Origin: Schistosoma haematobium
Taxonomy: Eukaryota; Platyhelminthes; Trematoda; Strigeidida; Schistosomatidae
Length of the DNA: 64,000 bases
NCBI RefSeq assembly: GCF_000699445.3
Contig: NC_067201.1
Span: 17,849,501 to 17,913,500, forward strand
Direction of reading: 5' to 3'
Below the pieces are notes generated by a model. That model saw only the letters and a program-made list of their open reading frames with translations, ran no database searches and had not been told where the DNA came from. This document shows, piece by piece, positions 51,661-63,512 of the stretch. Position numbers and translations under genes: made by a program. The number at the start of each line of letters is the position of its first letter. Position 1 is the first letter of the stretch.

Positions 51661-52078
51661 GTCACAGGCGGCAGCAACAATTATTTTAGCTAAAAAACGA
51701 GCTTCGGCTTTGGATATCTTGAAAACAGGTCAAAACAAAACCGATTACCATTTTAAAACATAAGACTAGCCAGCTTGGCTGAAGAAATGCATTGACTTCA
51801 GTAGCAGCAGCAAAAAGCCAGAAAACAAAGCAAAATGAGGAAAACGTTTGCTCCAACATTCAGAGTATTACATTAGCTCCTGCATTTTAGCACACTGAAA
51901 CATTAAATTCTGTAGCTACACAAAAGAAATAGCTGAAAAAAGCACAGAATGAAGAAAGCCGACCGCCATTGCCTACAAAGATGGCGGACATAATAAATCC
52001 CGCCTCATTCAGATTGGTTGCCAAGCTGAAGGCCACATTTACGAAACTGAGTTGCGTTTAATAGCAGCCGCCTGTCAC
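51661..52078. mobile_element. candidate MITE with CAGGCGGC ends
   Basis: GTCACAGGCGGCAGCAACAA at the left and its imperfect reverse complement (AATAGCAGCCGCCTGTCAC) at the right enclose about 390 bp of non-coding sequence. Near 51962-51986 an internal hairpin pairs CCGCCAT with ATGGCGG. The terminal CAGGCGG is reminiscent of hAT-type ends, but no 8-bp target duplication is evident. Confidence 0.4.
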
Positions 52079-54585
52079 CCATTAATACCAGCGAGTCTTT
52101 ATTTCAATATTGTTGTCGCTGTGATGATTAATTGCGTTTATGTTTCTGTGAATTTGTCCATGATTCTGTTACATTTACCGACCGCGGAAAATATAACGCG
52201 ATGGAACTAATAAAGGAGAGTATAAGAACTTGTTTGAAGCAAGAGTGTCAATTTTTTCCAGTATATCCAAATCGTCAAGCACAGGCTAAACTATACACGC
52301 GATCATGAGAGCGACTCGGAGTTCTCACACGAAAAAAACCACAGTCCGTTGCAAAAGCCGCGGTATTTGTTAACAGTACAGAGCAGTGGATGAACATTGG
52401 AAAGGGAAAAGGCCAAATAATAGCTCACAAAACACTAAAATGAGAGGACAATGACGCAATACCGAATTTTTTGATTTTATTTAATGTTCAACCGTCATGG
52501 AGTAGCTTGTTAGGAAGCACAACAGGTGTATCCTACTTATTTCGAAAGATATAAGTGGTATATCATAGCAATCAGAAGTAGAATGCCTGATGGTAGAAGA
52601 TTGATATGATCGAATTGAAGAGAACTGAAATGGAAACAGAAGGTAGTTGTAATCAAAACAGAACTGCAAGAACAACTGAAGGATGATGTGCAAATAGTGT
52701 ATTTAATGCATGGTTTTCATATTTTACGAAGGCACTCTGTAATTTTGCATTAATTAATAAATTGGCCTTCTCCACCTGAGTTCTTCGATCACTACGGCAG
52801 CCGTAAATTTGCATTAGGGAACAGATACAGTGCCAACGTCCGAAGCGGCAGGGAATATTTTTCAGCCAAGGCAACGGCGAAAATACGAGCATGTAGTGGT
52901 ATTGGTCCGTAACCACACGGTCTTCGAAACTTTTCAACGTGTAACAATGAAAGCAGGTTAATGATGATGAACAATGTGTAAGATCCGTTTTGAATATCTG
53001 GTGTGTGTGAAAATCCCTCCATGTATACACTTGCACTTTGTTCCTATTGATCCCCTTAGTTGTACATCGTTAGTTTTTTTATTGCATTTGAATTGTTAAT
53101 ATTTGTATTTTTTATTGTGGTTTTTGTTTTTCTTACGCCTTCACTAAGTTTTGTGTTTCTTCCCGAAATGCATCTGTGTTGTTTTACTTTATACTTGTTC
53201 TTGGCGGCAGCCATATTGATTTGCTCCTCCCTTTCTGCGTGTTCTATCCAGTCAGGATAGAATAGCGTTCATTTGTTGTGACTGGTAATTTCCCTCCATC
53301 TTTTATCAACTTATTTATTTATTTAATTTAGATTTGATTGATTGAACAATTATTGGTTGAATAGCCGGGTGGTAATATTTGTTCAGGTAACGATTTACAT
53401 TTGAATTTATGATGAATTATAGAACGGCTATTTACCCGAATACTTGTTTTGATTTTGACGGGCAAGTGCGCGTGTCTAACCTACCTGACCGGCTAGTCTT
53501 CAGTCCAAATTGTAGTTTGGATTCTACACAAGGGGAGACTCGTCCACTCAATTCGATAACATGACCCGGCCTTGTAGGTGTGGTCATTCTTGTGTAACCT
53601 ATACCTTTCGTTCATATTAAACAGCCTTATTGTGTCCTTTATATACGCTGAAGATTACGCTGCTGACTATTACGATACGACGAATCAGAATAAACAATGA
53701 TGTGACATCCGCCTAAGATTTCACACAGTAGGTAGTCACATCATGGCAAATCTACAATTTTAGAATTAGGTCTAATATTAAGGTACCTTGGAATTATTTG
53801 CAACACTGTGTTTAATCTGTGTCCTTTTCGATCTACACTATGTCATAATGGGTTTTATATAAGTAGAAGTTATTGGATGATCTAAATTTCAAGAATAGTT
53901 CAAGCGATATTTACCAGTTTTCTGGACAATTTACTGCTTTTAGTTCCCCTTAAAATTTATAGAATTTTGTTTAGACTGGCCGTATATGCTTTATATGAAC
54001 CACTTCTGAAGCTAATTTTGCTACAAGATGTACTTAGTAGCCTTAAATGGCAACATACTACTATGGGTGTATCGTTTTCAGGAAAACTATATTATATTGA
54101 ACAGCATTTTGACGCTATATAGTTCTTATAGGCGTTACAGTCATGGGGTTACAAGGTTATCTACAGCAACGACTTGTAGGAATCCTATGTAATACCTGTC
54201 GTCCTTAACTGTAGTTCCATAGGTGGTTTCAGCATTCGGAATTCACTTTTGGCCAAGTTAATTTTTTTTTAACAGTTATGTTCTACACCAAATTACACGT
54301 CAACCTGCCCTATACGTACTTCGCATTATATCATCTCGATGCCATCTGAATTTAACATTTGTTCAAACCGTCTTTAACATTTTCCATTAATCCAATCATA
54401 GTTGTAATTGGGTTTATGAATATCTCTACTATATTATTTCAGATAATAAAGTCACTGCATTAAGATAATATCGTACTACACTGATATAATGACTAAAGTA
54501 TCACGTAATTGCTAGTCAAATAAGCATTCAAAACAATTTCTGAAGTCTACTATTAAAATTAAATCTAAGTAGACGAATATTTCTG
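52079..54585. other. 2.5-kb stretch, possible LTR-like segment, no gene
   Basis: Open frames at 52653-53036 and 53060-53260 have low-complexity or unrecognisable translations. The segment 53440-53710 is GC-richer than its surroundings, with a TATATA near 53640 and AATAAA near 53690, which could be a solo LTR. No second copy exists in the window to test this. Confidence 0.3.
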
Positions 54586-54680
54586 GGTGGTAATTTGTAA
54601 TGTAATGAGGCAGCTCGGATCTGTTAGTGCCACGGACTTATAGTGTTGCTGAACTACCTGTTCCTGCCATCTGGATATTT
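54586..54680 (+). repeat. direct repeat flanking the CR1/jockey-like element, left
   Basis: GGTGGTAATTTGTAATGTAA ... ATAGTGTTGCTGAA joins directly to ACTACCTGTTCCTGCCATCT. The same blocks occur at 57012-57077 and 57215-57244, but there they are separated by about 136 bp. Confidence 0.75.
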
Positions 54681-57011
54681 ATTATTATTATTATTCACAA
54701 ACATCTTATGGGTACATAAGTGTTGTGAAGAAACCATTTCGGGTTTCTTCAAAAAATGCAATAATACACAATTTTCAATAATGTTAGCATTATACTTGCC
54801 ATATTTAAAAAAAATTAGAGTAATAGTAGAATATTAGTAATAATAAATCGGGTCTTTGTAAGTGAGAAGAATATTGAATTGAGTTTAAAGAAGGAAATGG
54901 AGAAAATAACGGAATAGAAATAAAGGAGACGTGAAATACGCAAACAGTCTAATAGGCGTGTTTATGAACACAGAACAAGAATAAACGACTATGTGTGTAT
55001 CGTTAAATTAGTAACAAAAAATAATTAAGAAAAAATAACTTCTTATTGCAGTAAGATATGACGTTAGAATGAATGTTTGTGCAGTTATAGTTTGGAGTGA
55101 TGCGATGAAAGTCACAATTGAGTGAAAAGGATAATAAAATATCACTATGTATGAGTCATATATGCATAGTGAAGATAAAACGAATCTGAGAAGTTAATTT
55201 AAGTGTAACACAAGTTATTGTTTTAATTACAAACTTCGTAATCTTAAGAATAATATTTATATAGAAGGAAAAAAGAGAGACAAGAGAAGTGAACACTTAG
55301 TGAAAAGTTTTGATCCATGATAAGAATAATAATTGTGTAATGAATATCAACCTCACAAGGAAACCAGCAATTGAAAAAATAAAATAAAAATCCTTTAATG
55401 CACTCGGATGAATACATTTAGATTTATGTTATAGTATACAGAGTGAAACCGGATATTAGTATAAATATTCGTGCAATAATAATTAAGATTGATGCTATGA
55501 AAGTCAAAATTGATTTTAAAGGACAATCTGGAGTTAAATATGTTTAGAAGGATAAGAAGATACAAAAAGAATATCTAATGTGTCGGGGAACTAATAATGA
55601 TATTAATAACGGTAATAATGATAAACATGAACATAGGCAGATTTCATGTATTAAGATAAAGAGAAATAAAACAAGATAGACGTGAAAAGATTTAAAGGTT
55701 TTATTTTGCTTTTCACGCAATTAAATGGATGACAGACCTTGTTTGTATAAATAATTATTGAATACATTGATATTCAATAGGTAACATAATCCACTTTCGG
55801 AAAGAAAATCATCAAGGAGACTTTTGAACCGGGTTGTAGTTTCACTGCAACGGAGGTTCACTGGCAGTCTGTTCCACATGGTCGAGTAGCGAATAAGGAA
55901 AAAATCCTGACGTAAGTTTGTGTGGGTTCTTGGAATCGCTCTAACATTCTCCTTATTGCGTAGATTGTGGGATGATATCATAAGGTATGAAGGAGTGGAT
56001 ACCGAGGAGTAGGAAATACCGCTAATAAGCCGGTAGATAAAGGCAAGATTTAATTTGATACGTCTGATCCAAAGAGGTTCTAAGTTGAGTTGTTGACATC
56101 TTTGGTGATAGTCTTTGTTATCGGAATACCCCAGAACAGCTTTGGTGAACTTTCTTTGAACACCTTCAATTCTAATCAGGTCATTGTTTCTGCAATTACT
56201 GTAAACTAAAATACCATATTCAAGAATGGGTAAGATACATTTTCTGTATAATAACAATCTCGATTCGATATTATTGAAGTTTATCATTATCAATCCGATG
56301 AGCTTTCTAGCTTTGGATACTTGAGATATAATGTGTTCAGAAAAGTTCAGACTATTGCTATATCTTAAACCCAGGTCACGAACAGTGTTGAGAGGTTTGA
56401 GTGTATGTGTGTGTACAGTCAGATTTAAGTTAAGACAGCGACCAATGTGAATAAATCCACTTTTGTCAGCATTAAGTGGCATATCCCACGAAACAGTCTA
56501 TTCGTACAACTTGTTTATTTCCTCTTCGATTACCGCTGAAATATAGCTTTCTTTCGTGGGAGAAGAGAATGAATAAACTACTTTCAGGTCATCAGCAAAA
56601 CGGAAAGGCTTACCATACTGAAAGAGGGAACACACATCATTGATAAAAAGGAGAAAGAGTAATGGACCAACCACACTTCCTTGTATAACCCCACTGGTTA
56701 CATTCACATGTTTAGAGTAGCAAGATCCAAAGCCAACGATTTGGCTACGTTCTTCTAAAAAAGATTTGAGCCAAGATAAAAGGGGGTTCTGTATGCCAAA
56801 TGAAGAGAGCTTTAAAGGAAGAAGTTTGTGTGAGGCACTGTCGAAAGCCTTACTAAAATCGAAGTAAAGAATTATCACCGACTGACCAACATCTCTTTGG
56901 GTAATTTGATCAAAACACTCCAGGTGCGATGTGAAACATGCGCGTTTAGTCATAAACCCGTGTTGGGATGGGCTGATCAGACTAGCCGAAAGTAAAAATC
57001 ATAACAGCTGT
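54681..57011 (-). mobile_element. CR1/jockey-like non-LTR element, 5'-truncated
   Basis: A minus-strand retrotransposon with an RT coding region (about 57000-55721), a long AT-rich 3' UTR and an AAT-type microsatellite tail at 54681-54695. The 5' end is cut within the RT (LISPSQHGF near 56970). It is flanked by direct copies of another sequence. Coding sequence is open except for one TAG, so it is fairly young. Confidence 0.78.
55721..56953 (-). pseudogene. CR1/jockey-like reverse transcriptase with one in-frame TAG
   Basis: RT palm motifs ILYFDFSKAFDSASH, VIQGSVVGPLLFLLFIND and the active site PFRFADDLKVVY are intact. The frame stops at a TAG at 56500-56498 and continues in the same frame with MPLNADKSGFIHIG, TVRDLGLRYSNSL, LPILEYGI and TMWNRLPVNLR to the stop at 55721. 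Related elements commonly have Trp near the TAG, between the palm and the NxxKS block. Only the second half of a complete element remains. Confidence 0.88.
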
Positions 57012-57244
57012 GGTGGTAATTTGTAATGTAATGAGGCAACTCGGATCTGTTAGTGCCACGGACTTATAGTGTTGCTGAATCGACGCTCCAAATATTTATT
57101 CATTATGGTTTCTGGATATCGTCATAAATCAATGTCATGATTTGACTATTACGTAATATGATCGATAAAATTGATGAACACATTAACAATTCTAGGCGGC
57201 CTGTTTGAATATCTGAACTACCTATTCCTGCCATCTGGATATTT
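57012..57244 (+). repeat. direct repeat flanking the CR1/jockey-like element, right
   Basis: The same outer blocks as 54586-54680, but split by a segment (57078-57213) bounded by CTGAA on each side. That pattern means either a small insertion here with a 5-bp duplication or a microhomology deletion in the left copy. Confidence 0.7.
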
Positions 57245-57509
57245 CAACAAGTCTGTTTTTTGTTTGCTTAAGACATTCGTCGCATAGCCTATCAGGAGCG
57301 TTTGTGACGAGTTTACTACATTTCGCTGTACAAATTACAAAAGGAGCCCAACCGGAGACATCGTGGTTGCTGGTAACATGCATCGAAAAGGATGAACATT
57401 AGTTAAATGTCGATTTCTGAACTGCCAATATCTAACTGGCGACCACTCAATATGTATCACAAGGATCGATCAGGAAATAAGAAAAGTAAATTTGCTGAAA
57501 TACATTGTG

Positions 57510-57575
57510 CCGAGAATTCTACATTGCACCAGAAGTATAATATTAAATAAAGCCACTGGTAATAATATCGGTCGA
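57510..57575 (+). repeat. retroelement 3' end related to 38690-38765
   Basis: GAGAATTCTACATTGCACC, ATAATATTAAATAAAGCCA and TAATAATATC match the tail inserted in the collapsed gypsy gag. The sequence upstream may be more of the same element, but I have no second copy to define it. Confidence 0.5.
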
Positions 57576-60064
57576 CAAACTGACTTGTAATTATCATTAA
57601 ATAGTGTTGTTTTCTGGTGGTTATTTTCAACAATGATCAATATGTTTCTCTATCACTTGCTTATTCAGTAAACATCTTAAAACCTTGTCAGTCTAGATGG
57701 AGGTTTAGCGACACAATCATGTATCCGACCAAGTAATACATTCAGCCGAGCAAATCTCCTGCAAACTGAAAAAACTGTCGAATTTACCCCAACACTGACA
57801 AACGTTCATACCATTTTCACTGACATGAGTTAGAAGTTGTACTCCCCTTGGTTACAACCTATTTCCTCCTTAATAATCACACGAGCAGCACTCACTGTTT
57901 ATCATCTTGTAAAAATTTATTTGGTCAAAAACACCGTACACAACCATGTTACTTATATTTGTGACACATAGGCTTCATCGATTTCACCAATGTTTAATCA
58001 CTTTATTTCAAATAAGTCGTTTTCTGCCTTATTTTAAACTGAATATATCTGTCTTGGACCCATTAATATATGATGAACTACCGTCAGCTAACTATCCTAA
58101 CTTCACATGATTATCAGTATATTCTTGTGCTAAATAGATTCGTAATAAAAAATTCATTTTTTTAGTAGTTTTATTGAATCTTATCACGGTAAAATAATAA
58201 TGAGGTTTAGAAAATTTCCCCGCAATTGGACAAACCGTACTAAATTCGGCAAACTAACTGGAACAGTAGTTGGAATTCTTCCTCTCCACGGTTACACTTT
58301 TGTTCCTTCAGTTATCATATTAATGCAAAGGCAAGTGGAAATCAACTCATACGGACAGTATATCGGCATAAATGTCAACTAACTCTCAAATTCAAACTAA
58401 AAATAATATTGAAATCAGTACTGATAAAATATTGATTTTCTTATATGCCTAAACACAAGATACTTGAACTACTTAAATAATTAAACAAAGGCTATTACTA
58501 TACATCTTACTGCGATTAATTGAAATATCTCTACAAGAAATCATCATTAAAATCCCATTATGTGATATAGTCGTCACGCAGATTTACATTTCGCGTATGT
58601 CGACAATGAGACTAAATATATTGAAAACAATACATGAATTTCCTGATCAGCTGCTGCAATATCGTTTCATATAATCCTTATTCACCTGTTATTTTTAATA
58701 TCATGTCCGTTTAAATCGCTCCACAATGAAGTAAAAAATTTCTCTGTTCTTCGTTGGCGGTTATCTCCAACTTGATTTTCTGGGACCTAATGTTTTACTC
58801 TTATTATCCTCCACATAACAACCAAATATATAATTTTCACATTGCAATAAATTAACCTTCTACCTGATAACAAGATGGCTGTTGGTATCTAGAAACCCTA
58901 ATGGTTCGAGACGAATGCACAAGATAAAAGAATTCACAAATATCCACCGGACAGACTGGAATCAGTGCAATTAAGTGGCTAATCTAATAATCATTGGACA
59001 GTAGCAAATACTTGGAACTGTACCGAAACAAAAAGAAGCTAGTGCAAAGAAATAAATAGATTTATGCAAGCCAGTGACGGAATTACTGAACACTGGTGTG
59101 TTTTCAGAATACACTAAAATACTTTTCATATGAGTTTTATAACTGTTTATTAATTTGTATTTCGTTGGTTCTGGAACGAAACAGTATATTAAATGTTGAG
59201 TTTAATTGTTTTAATGTATGAAGAACTAAGTGAATAACGCGCAAACAATCAATTTCGTACGTCGATTTTCAGGTTATTATTTTCAAATCTGTGTTACTTC
59301 CACATTGTATATGATCTACTTTCTGTCTTTGATCTTAACATTGTAGTCGTTGGAATCAGTATCTGCCTACAATACGGGTTAGTGCGTATATGAAGAATGT
59401 GAAAGAGCTTATATAAGCTCTTGATATATACCAAGAATTCTTGATACGTACTATGATAATGTGATCGTTTAATGACGTGCCAGTCATAAATGATAATGGA
59501 AGTGAAATTTTGGCGGTAATATTTACGTCTTATAAGCAACTAGATCTGAATAATAGTACTTACTAATGCATACATACATTTCAAAATAATTCTACATATG
59601 TATGAAAACTGGAATCAATTTTACTGAATTTGCAGTGTTTAAAATGATGCGACCTCTTCTTAAATACAGAATTATGGCTTCTCTTTCTTTTTAAAAATTA
59701 ACCTCATCAACTGTCGTCTCAACTTCCCATTTACTTATAGCTGCTCTCGTCATTGTAAAACATTAAATCAGTTAACCATTTCCATGCGCTGATGCGTGCA
59801 TGTATTTTGTCTTTCCCTTTAAAAATATTTGTTGGCAATCACTGATAAGTTACCAAGAGATCTGCTATAAAATTTCGGGTGGTCTAGAAAAAAAAACGTA
59901 ATTTTTGTTCAAATGCATGAGAATTTTATGGACTCAAGTCCTTCGAGGATTAGGAGCGAAAATGTAGTTGTGACCGCCTACAAATTTAAGGGCTAAGTAG
60001 GTTCTCCGTAATAGTTAGGGTTTAATCATCTTGCTGGATATGATCTATGTATATGAGTTGTTAA
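57576..60064. other. 2.5-kb AT-rich intergenic stretch
   Basis: No supported gene. The frame at 58200-58382 has no recognisable motif, and I see no repeat shared with the rest of the window. Confidence 0.5.
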
Positions 60065-60346
60065 TGTGACCACAATTTATGGACGAATTTGGAGTAATAC
60101 TTAAGCGATATTGAAAAATTTCACTTACTTGTAAGAGTGACATTAGGTTCGCAAATTAGTATAAGGAATTAGGATTGGGATTTTTCGTTGGATGTAAGGG
60201 TTAGGAACTGGAGTCACAGTATTCATTACGAACTGACTTAAGTTGTAATGTCAAAACGCGACCTGATATGTGGGTGGATGAATTTCACGCCGAAATCTTT
60301 CAATCATAGATCTCATTGGTTCGTCCGTATATTATCATCTCGCCGA
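60065..60346. mobile_element. MITE family copy D (divergent)
   Basis: It starts GTGACCACAATTTATGGACG and ends TCGTCCGTATATTATCATCTC, the imperfect reverse complement. The interior keeps family blocks such as AAGTTGTAATGTCAAAAC and TTTCAATCATAGATCTCATT. It is older than copies B and C. Confidence 0.65.
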
Positions 60347-61230
60347 ATTGTTTACTTATTCAGTATTTACAGAAGTAAGTTCGAGTAGATTGTTTCTTGT
60401 TAAGAATGTGTGTGTCACTGGTATTTCGTTTTTGGCCTTCAAGGCCATTTTCTAAATTAATCAACCTATTCTGACCTGGATGAAAGAAAAGCAAAGGATA
60501 TATCTGATCTAAAATTAACGCTTAGTGACCTAACTGTCAATGTTGGATGGTTTTTCTTTTTGTAGTGAAGCAGAGTAGAAAGATATAAATTCTTAAGACA
60601 CAGTGTGTATAGTAATCAACAAAACTCCAAAACTGAACATTAAGCTGTCCTCTATACTTCATCAAGACATCTGAGTCACTTACTGAACATGAGTTTGCTG
60701 TTCAAACGTATATTTTGCTTTAGAATCTCACCAGGGTTTCGTTTCTCATGGTGAACACACTTCTCTCCAACTTGGTAAACGACTCTTACCCACATAGAAG
60801 TCGGAGCTCTTTAGCTAGGACCACGCGACAGTTAATCTTGGTCTAAACATTGTGACTCACTTTTACACCTAGATTCCTGCGAGACAGGCAATAAAATTTA
60901 CTGCATTTCTCTATTTACTATAATCTAATCCCCTGTTTTAGTTTCAAGACTGGACAATATGGGTTTGCTATTTAACAATCTTACGGTAGTACTACCTTGC
61001 TAATCCAGTTAAGTCAAAATAGTTGGGTTGAGTGAGATCTAGGACGGACATCATAAAATAAATAAGAGTACGCTTAAGATCATCAGTACAAGAAGTTACT
61101 CAAACTAAGTCACTTGGAAAGCTCACTCTAAACCTAAAAAATGATAATGTTAGTGATAATAGCACCTATGTCTAATTTTGGTCAATTTCATGCAATTGGT
61201 TCCCTTTATGAATTTAAATAAAGCAAGAAC
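60347..61230. other. intergenic, no feature seen
   Basis: AT-rich unique sequence between the MITE and the PLE palindrome. Confidence 0.4.
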
Positions 61231-61660
61231 AAATATTGGTGCAGAACAGTATGAATTCATATTATTTCGAGGTTTCTCGTCAGCTGCTTACAAACCAAAA
61301 AATATGATAGAATTTTTACATTGAGATAGAGTGAAAACAAATGACATAGATGAGTGTAAATAACTGGGTTACAATAATAACTATATATATATATATATAT
61401 ATGCTAGAACAGGTCAGAGGTCAAAAGGAATTAATTCGGGTTGGGTGGTGTAATAGTGGAATTGAATAATCATAAGATAGGTTACGTAATAATAATTAAA
61501 TAGAATTTGAAAAGTTAAGATAATTTAGGAGGATCAGGTGGTGGAAATGCGTAAATAATAATGTGGTTTAAGAATTATGTAATAGGAGAGGAATATAAAT
61601 ATTTTAAAATAAATAAATAAAAATAAAATAATAATAAAGGGTTACCAGGGTAGTGATAAG

Positions 61661-61855
61661 TTAATTAAAGTCTCTTTTGAATGCATAAGTCAGGTTTAAG
61701 TTTTTGATCATAATAGCTTCAGCAAAACGGAGGGTGGTCGTACTTCTTTGTCTATTGATAACTTTGAAAGCATGAGGAATGTTGATGGTGTGCCCGGTAT
61801 CAAGTAGATGTCGAGCTATTGCACTGTTGAAAGCCCTGGTCCCACGCAGCCTCAA
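61661..61855 (-). pseudogene. PLE C-terminus, inverted copy
   Basis: The minus-strand frame RGTRAFNSAIARHLLDTGH ... LRFAEAIMIKNLN matches the right-arm copy, but one A fewer in a homopolymer changes the last residues. It begins beyond the GIY-YIG core, so it has no nuclease. Confidence 0.85.
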
Positions 61856-61866
61856 GTTTTTGGAAC

Positions 61867-62266
61867 ATGCTCAGAAATGCGGACATGCACTCTTCTCTTG
61901 CTGCTCACTTCAACAAACCAAAATCGACAAGCCCTCTTTTCTTAGTAGCTCCAACTGCATCTACCAATTTACATGTACGTGCCAAAGCACATACATTGGA
62001 AGAACTGAGAGAAGAGTGCATGTCCGCATTTCTGAGCATGTTCCAAAAACTTGAGGCTGAGTGGGACCAGGGCTTTCAACAGTGCAATAGCTCGACATCT
62101 ACTTGATACCGGGCACACCATCAACATTCCTCATGCTTTCAAAGTTATCAATAGACAAAGAAGTACGACCACCCTCCGTTTTGCTGAAGCTATTATGATC
62201 AAAAAACTTAAACCTGACTTATGCATTCAAAAAGAGACTTTAATTAACTTATCACTACCCTGGTAA
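61867..62266 (+). pseudogene. PLE GIY-YIG endonuclease and C-terminus
   Basis: Frames on the plus strand give CIYQFTCTCQSTYIGRTERR and VHVRISEHVPK, a GIY-YIG-type nuclease core (YQF ... YIG, then Arg and His) typical of Penelope-like retroelements. After a frame slip near 62050 comes RLSGTRAFNSAIARHLLDTG to INLSLPW and a stop at 62264-62266. The RT that normally precedes this domain is absent. The domain nicks DNA to prime reverse transcription in complete elements. Confidence 0.85.
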
Positions 62267-62731
62267 CCCTTTATTATTATTTTATTTTTATTTATTTATT
62301 TTAAAATATTTATATTCCTCTCCTATTACATAATTCTTAAACCACATTATTATTTACGCATTTCCACCACCTGATCCTCCTAAATTATCTTAACTTTTCA
62401 AATTCTATTTAATTATTATTACGTAACCTATCTTATGATTATTCAATTCCACTATTACACCACCCAACCCGAATTAATTCCTTTTGACCTCTGACCTGTT
62501 CTAGCATATATATATATATATATATAGTTATTATTGTAACCCAGTTATTTACACTCATCTATGTCATTTGTTTTCACTCTATCTCAATGTAAAAATTCTA
62601 TCATATTTTTTGGTTTGTAAGCAGCTGACGAGAAACCTCGAAATAATATGAATTCATACTATTCTGCACCAATATTTGGTCAATTTGCTATATTATGTGA
62701 CCATCATTTATTACCTGTGGGCAACGGATGA

Positions 62732-62777
62732 GCTCTACTGAAGAGTCCCGCACTGGGACGAAACATTCGATCAGTGC
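62732..62777 (+). ncRNA. hammerhead ribozyme relic beside the PLE
   Basis: The core CUGAAGAG (62738-62745) and GAAA (62760-62763) are intact. Stem II is a perfect 5-bp GUCCC/GGGAC with a GCACU loop. Stem III and the cleavage triplet are damaged (CAUUCGAU where CGGCCGUC is expected), and stem I (GCUCUA with CAGUGC) has mismatches. PLEs and Sm-alpha SINEs both carry such ribozymes; its place 55 bp past the PLE arm favours PLE. Confidence 0.65.
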
Positions 62778-63109
62778 TTTCTATTTTCAGATGTTAATGT
62801 AACTAAGGTTAATCCGTGATGTATACTACGAAAATTCAACAATCTCCGTCGAACAGCTATATTAATCTCGTGTTCATATACAATAAATAAATTCTACGTC
62901 CATCTGAAAAATACGTTAGTTGACTATTTTTGGATGAAAACATTTCACATATTTCGGAGGAAAATCTCTCAGACACGCAAAACAACCGACTAAGCAGTTA
63001 TCTAAAATATAAAGAAAGCCTCCGTGGTGACTTCTGTGGCGAATAACATTCAAACAGCTAATTAAAACCAATAGACTGTAGATTTGCTTACAGCAATACT
63101 TTATAGAAA

Positions 63110-63310
63110 ATGACATTTACATTACTGCTATTATTAATTCTGTTTGGCAATTTAGAAGTTGTCATGAATGACCTAGATAATGTCGAATACTTGTCAAGGA
63201 TTCTAGATAATTGGTCTGCTTCTTCTGGGCAACTACGTCCAACAAAAAGTGACAGGAGTAACACTCTACAAGAAATTTATTATCCCGTCACTTTGGGTAA
63301 TATGACAGAA
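63110..63310 (+). CDS. possible first exon of a secreted or membrane protein
   Basis: ATG 63110 opens 67 codons ending at a strong GTAAGT donor (63311). The start is a clear signal-peptide-like segment (MTFTLLLLLILFGNL). It is followed by LSRILDNWSASSGQLRP and YYPVTLGNMTE. The DNWSASS...LRP layout is faintly like the N-terminus of Cys-loop receptor subunits, but this is a guess. No following exon is seen before the window ends, so the intron would have to contain the RTE-like element at 63.5 kb. Confidence 0.45.
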
Positions 63311-63512
63311 GTAAGTATACTAATGTTTAACTACGCGTCACTTGAAACAAAGTTGTAAATGTTATTTCTACCTGGACATTTTGGAATAGTGCTTGAGAGA
63401 CAAAAGTAACGATTGAATCGTGATTTTCTTCCGTATTGTTTGATATTTTATGAGTACATCATTTTTAGAGGTCAATTGTTCAAAACATACAGAAGGTTTT
63501 AAAGTTCGGGTT

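Larger units (their letters stand above)
61231..62677. mobile_element. head-to-head pair of Penelope-like element 3' ends (palindrome)
   Basis: Arms 61231-61898 and 62008-62677 are reverse complements with about 2 bp of length difference and very few mismatches, separated by a 109-bp spacer. The right arm plus spacer is a PLE 3' end on the plus strand: GIY-YIG nuclease, C-terminus, then AT-rich 3' UTR with a TA microsatellite. The left arm is an inverted, 5'-truncated copy. PLEs are known for inverted and truncated arrays. Confidence 0.92.

Noticed and set aside
52653..53036. 127-residue minus-strand open frame
   Set aside because: There is no recognisable family, an overlapping frame on the same strand is also open, and no retroelement or splice context supports it.
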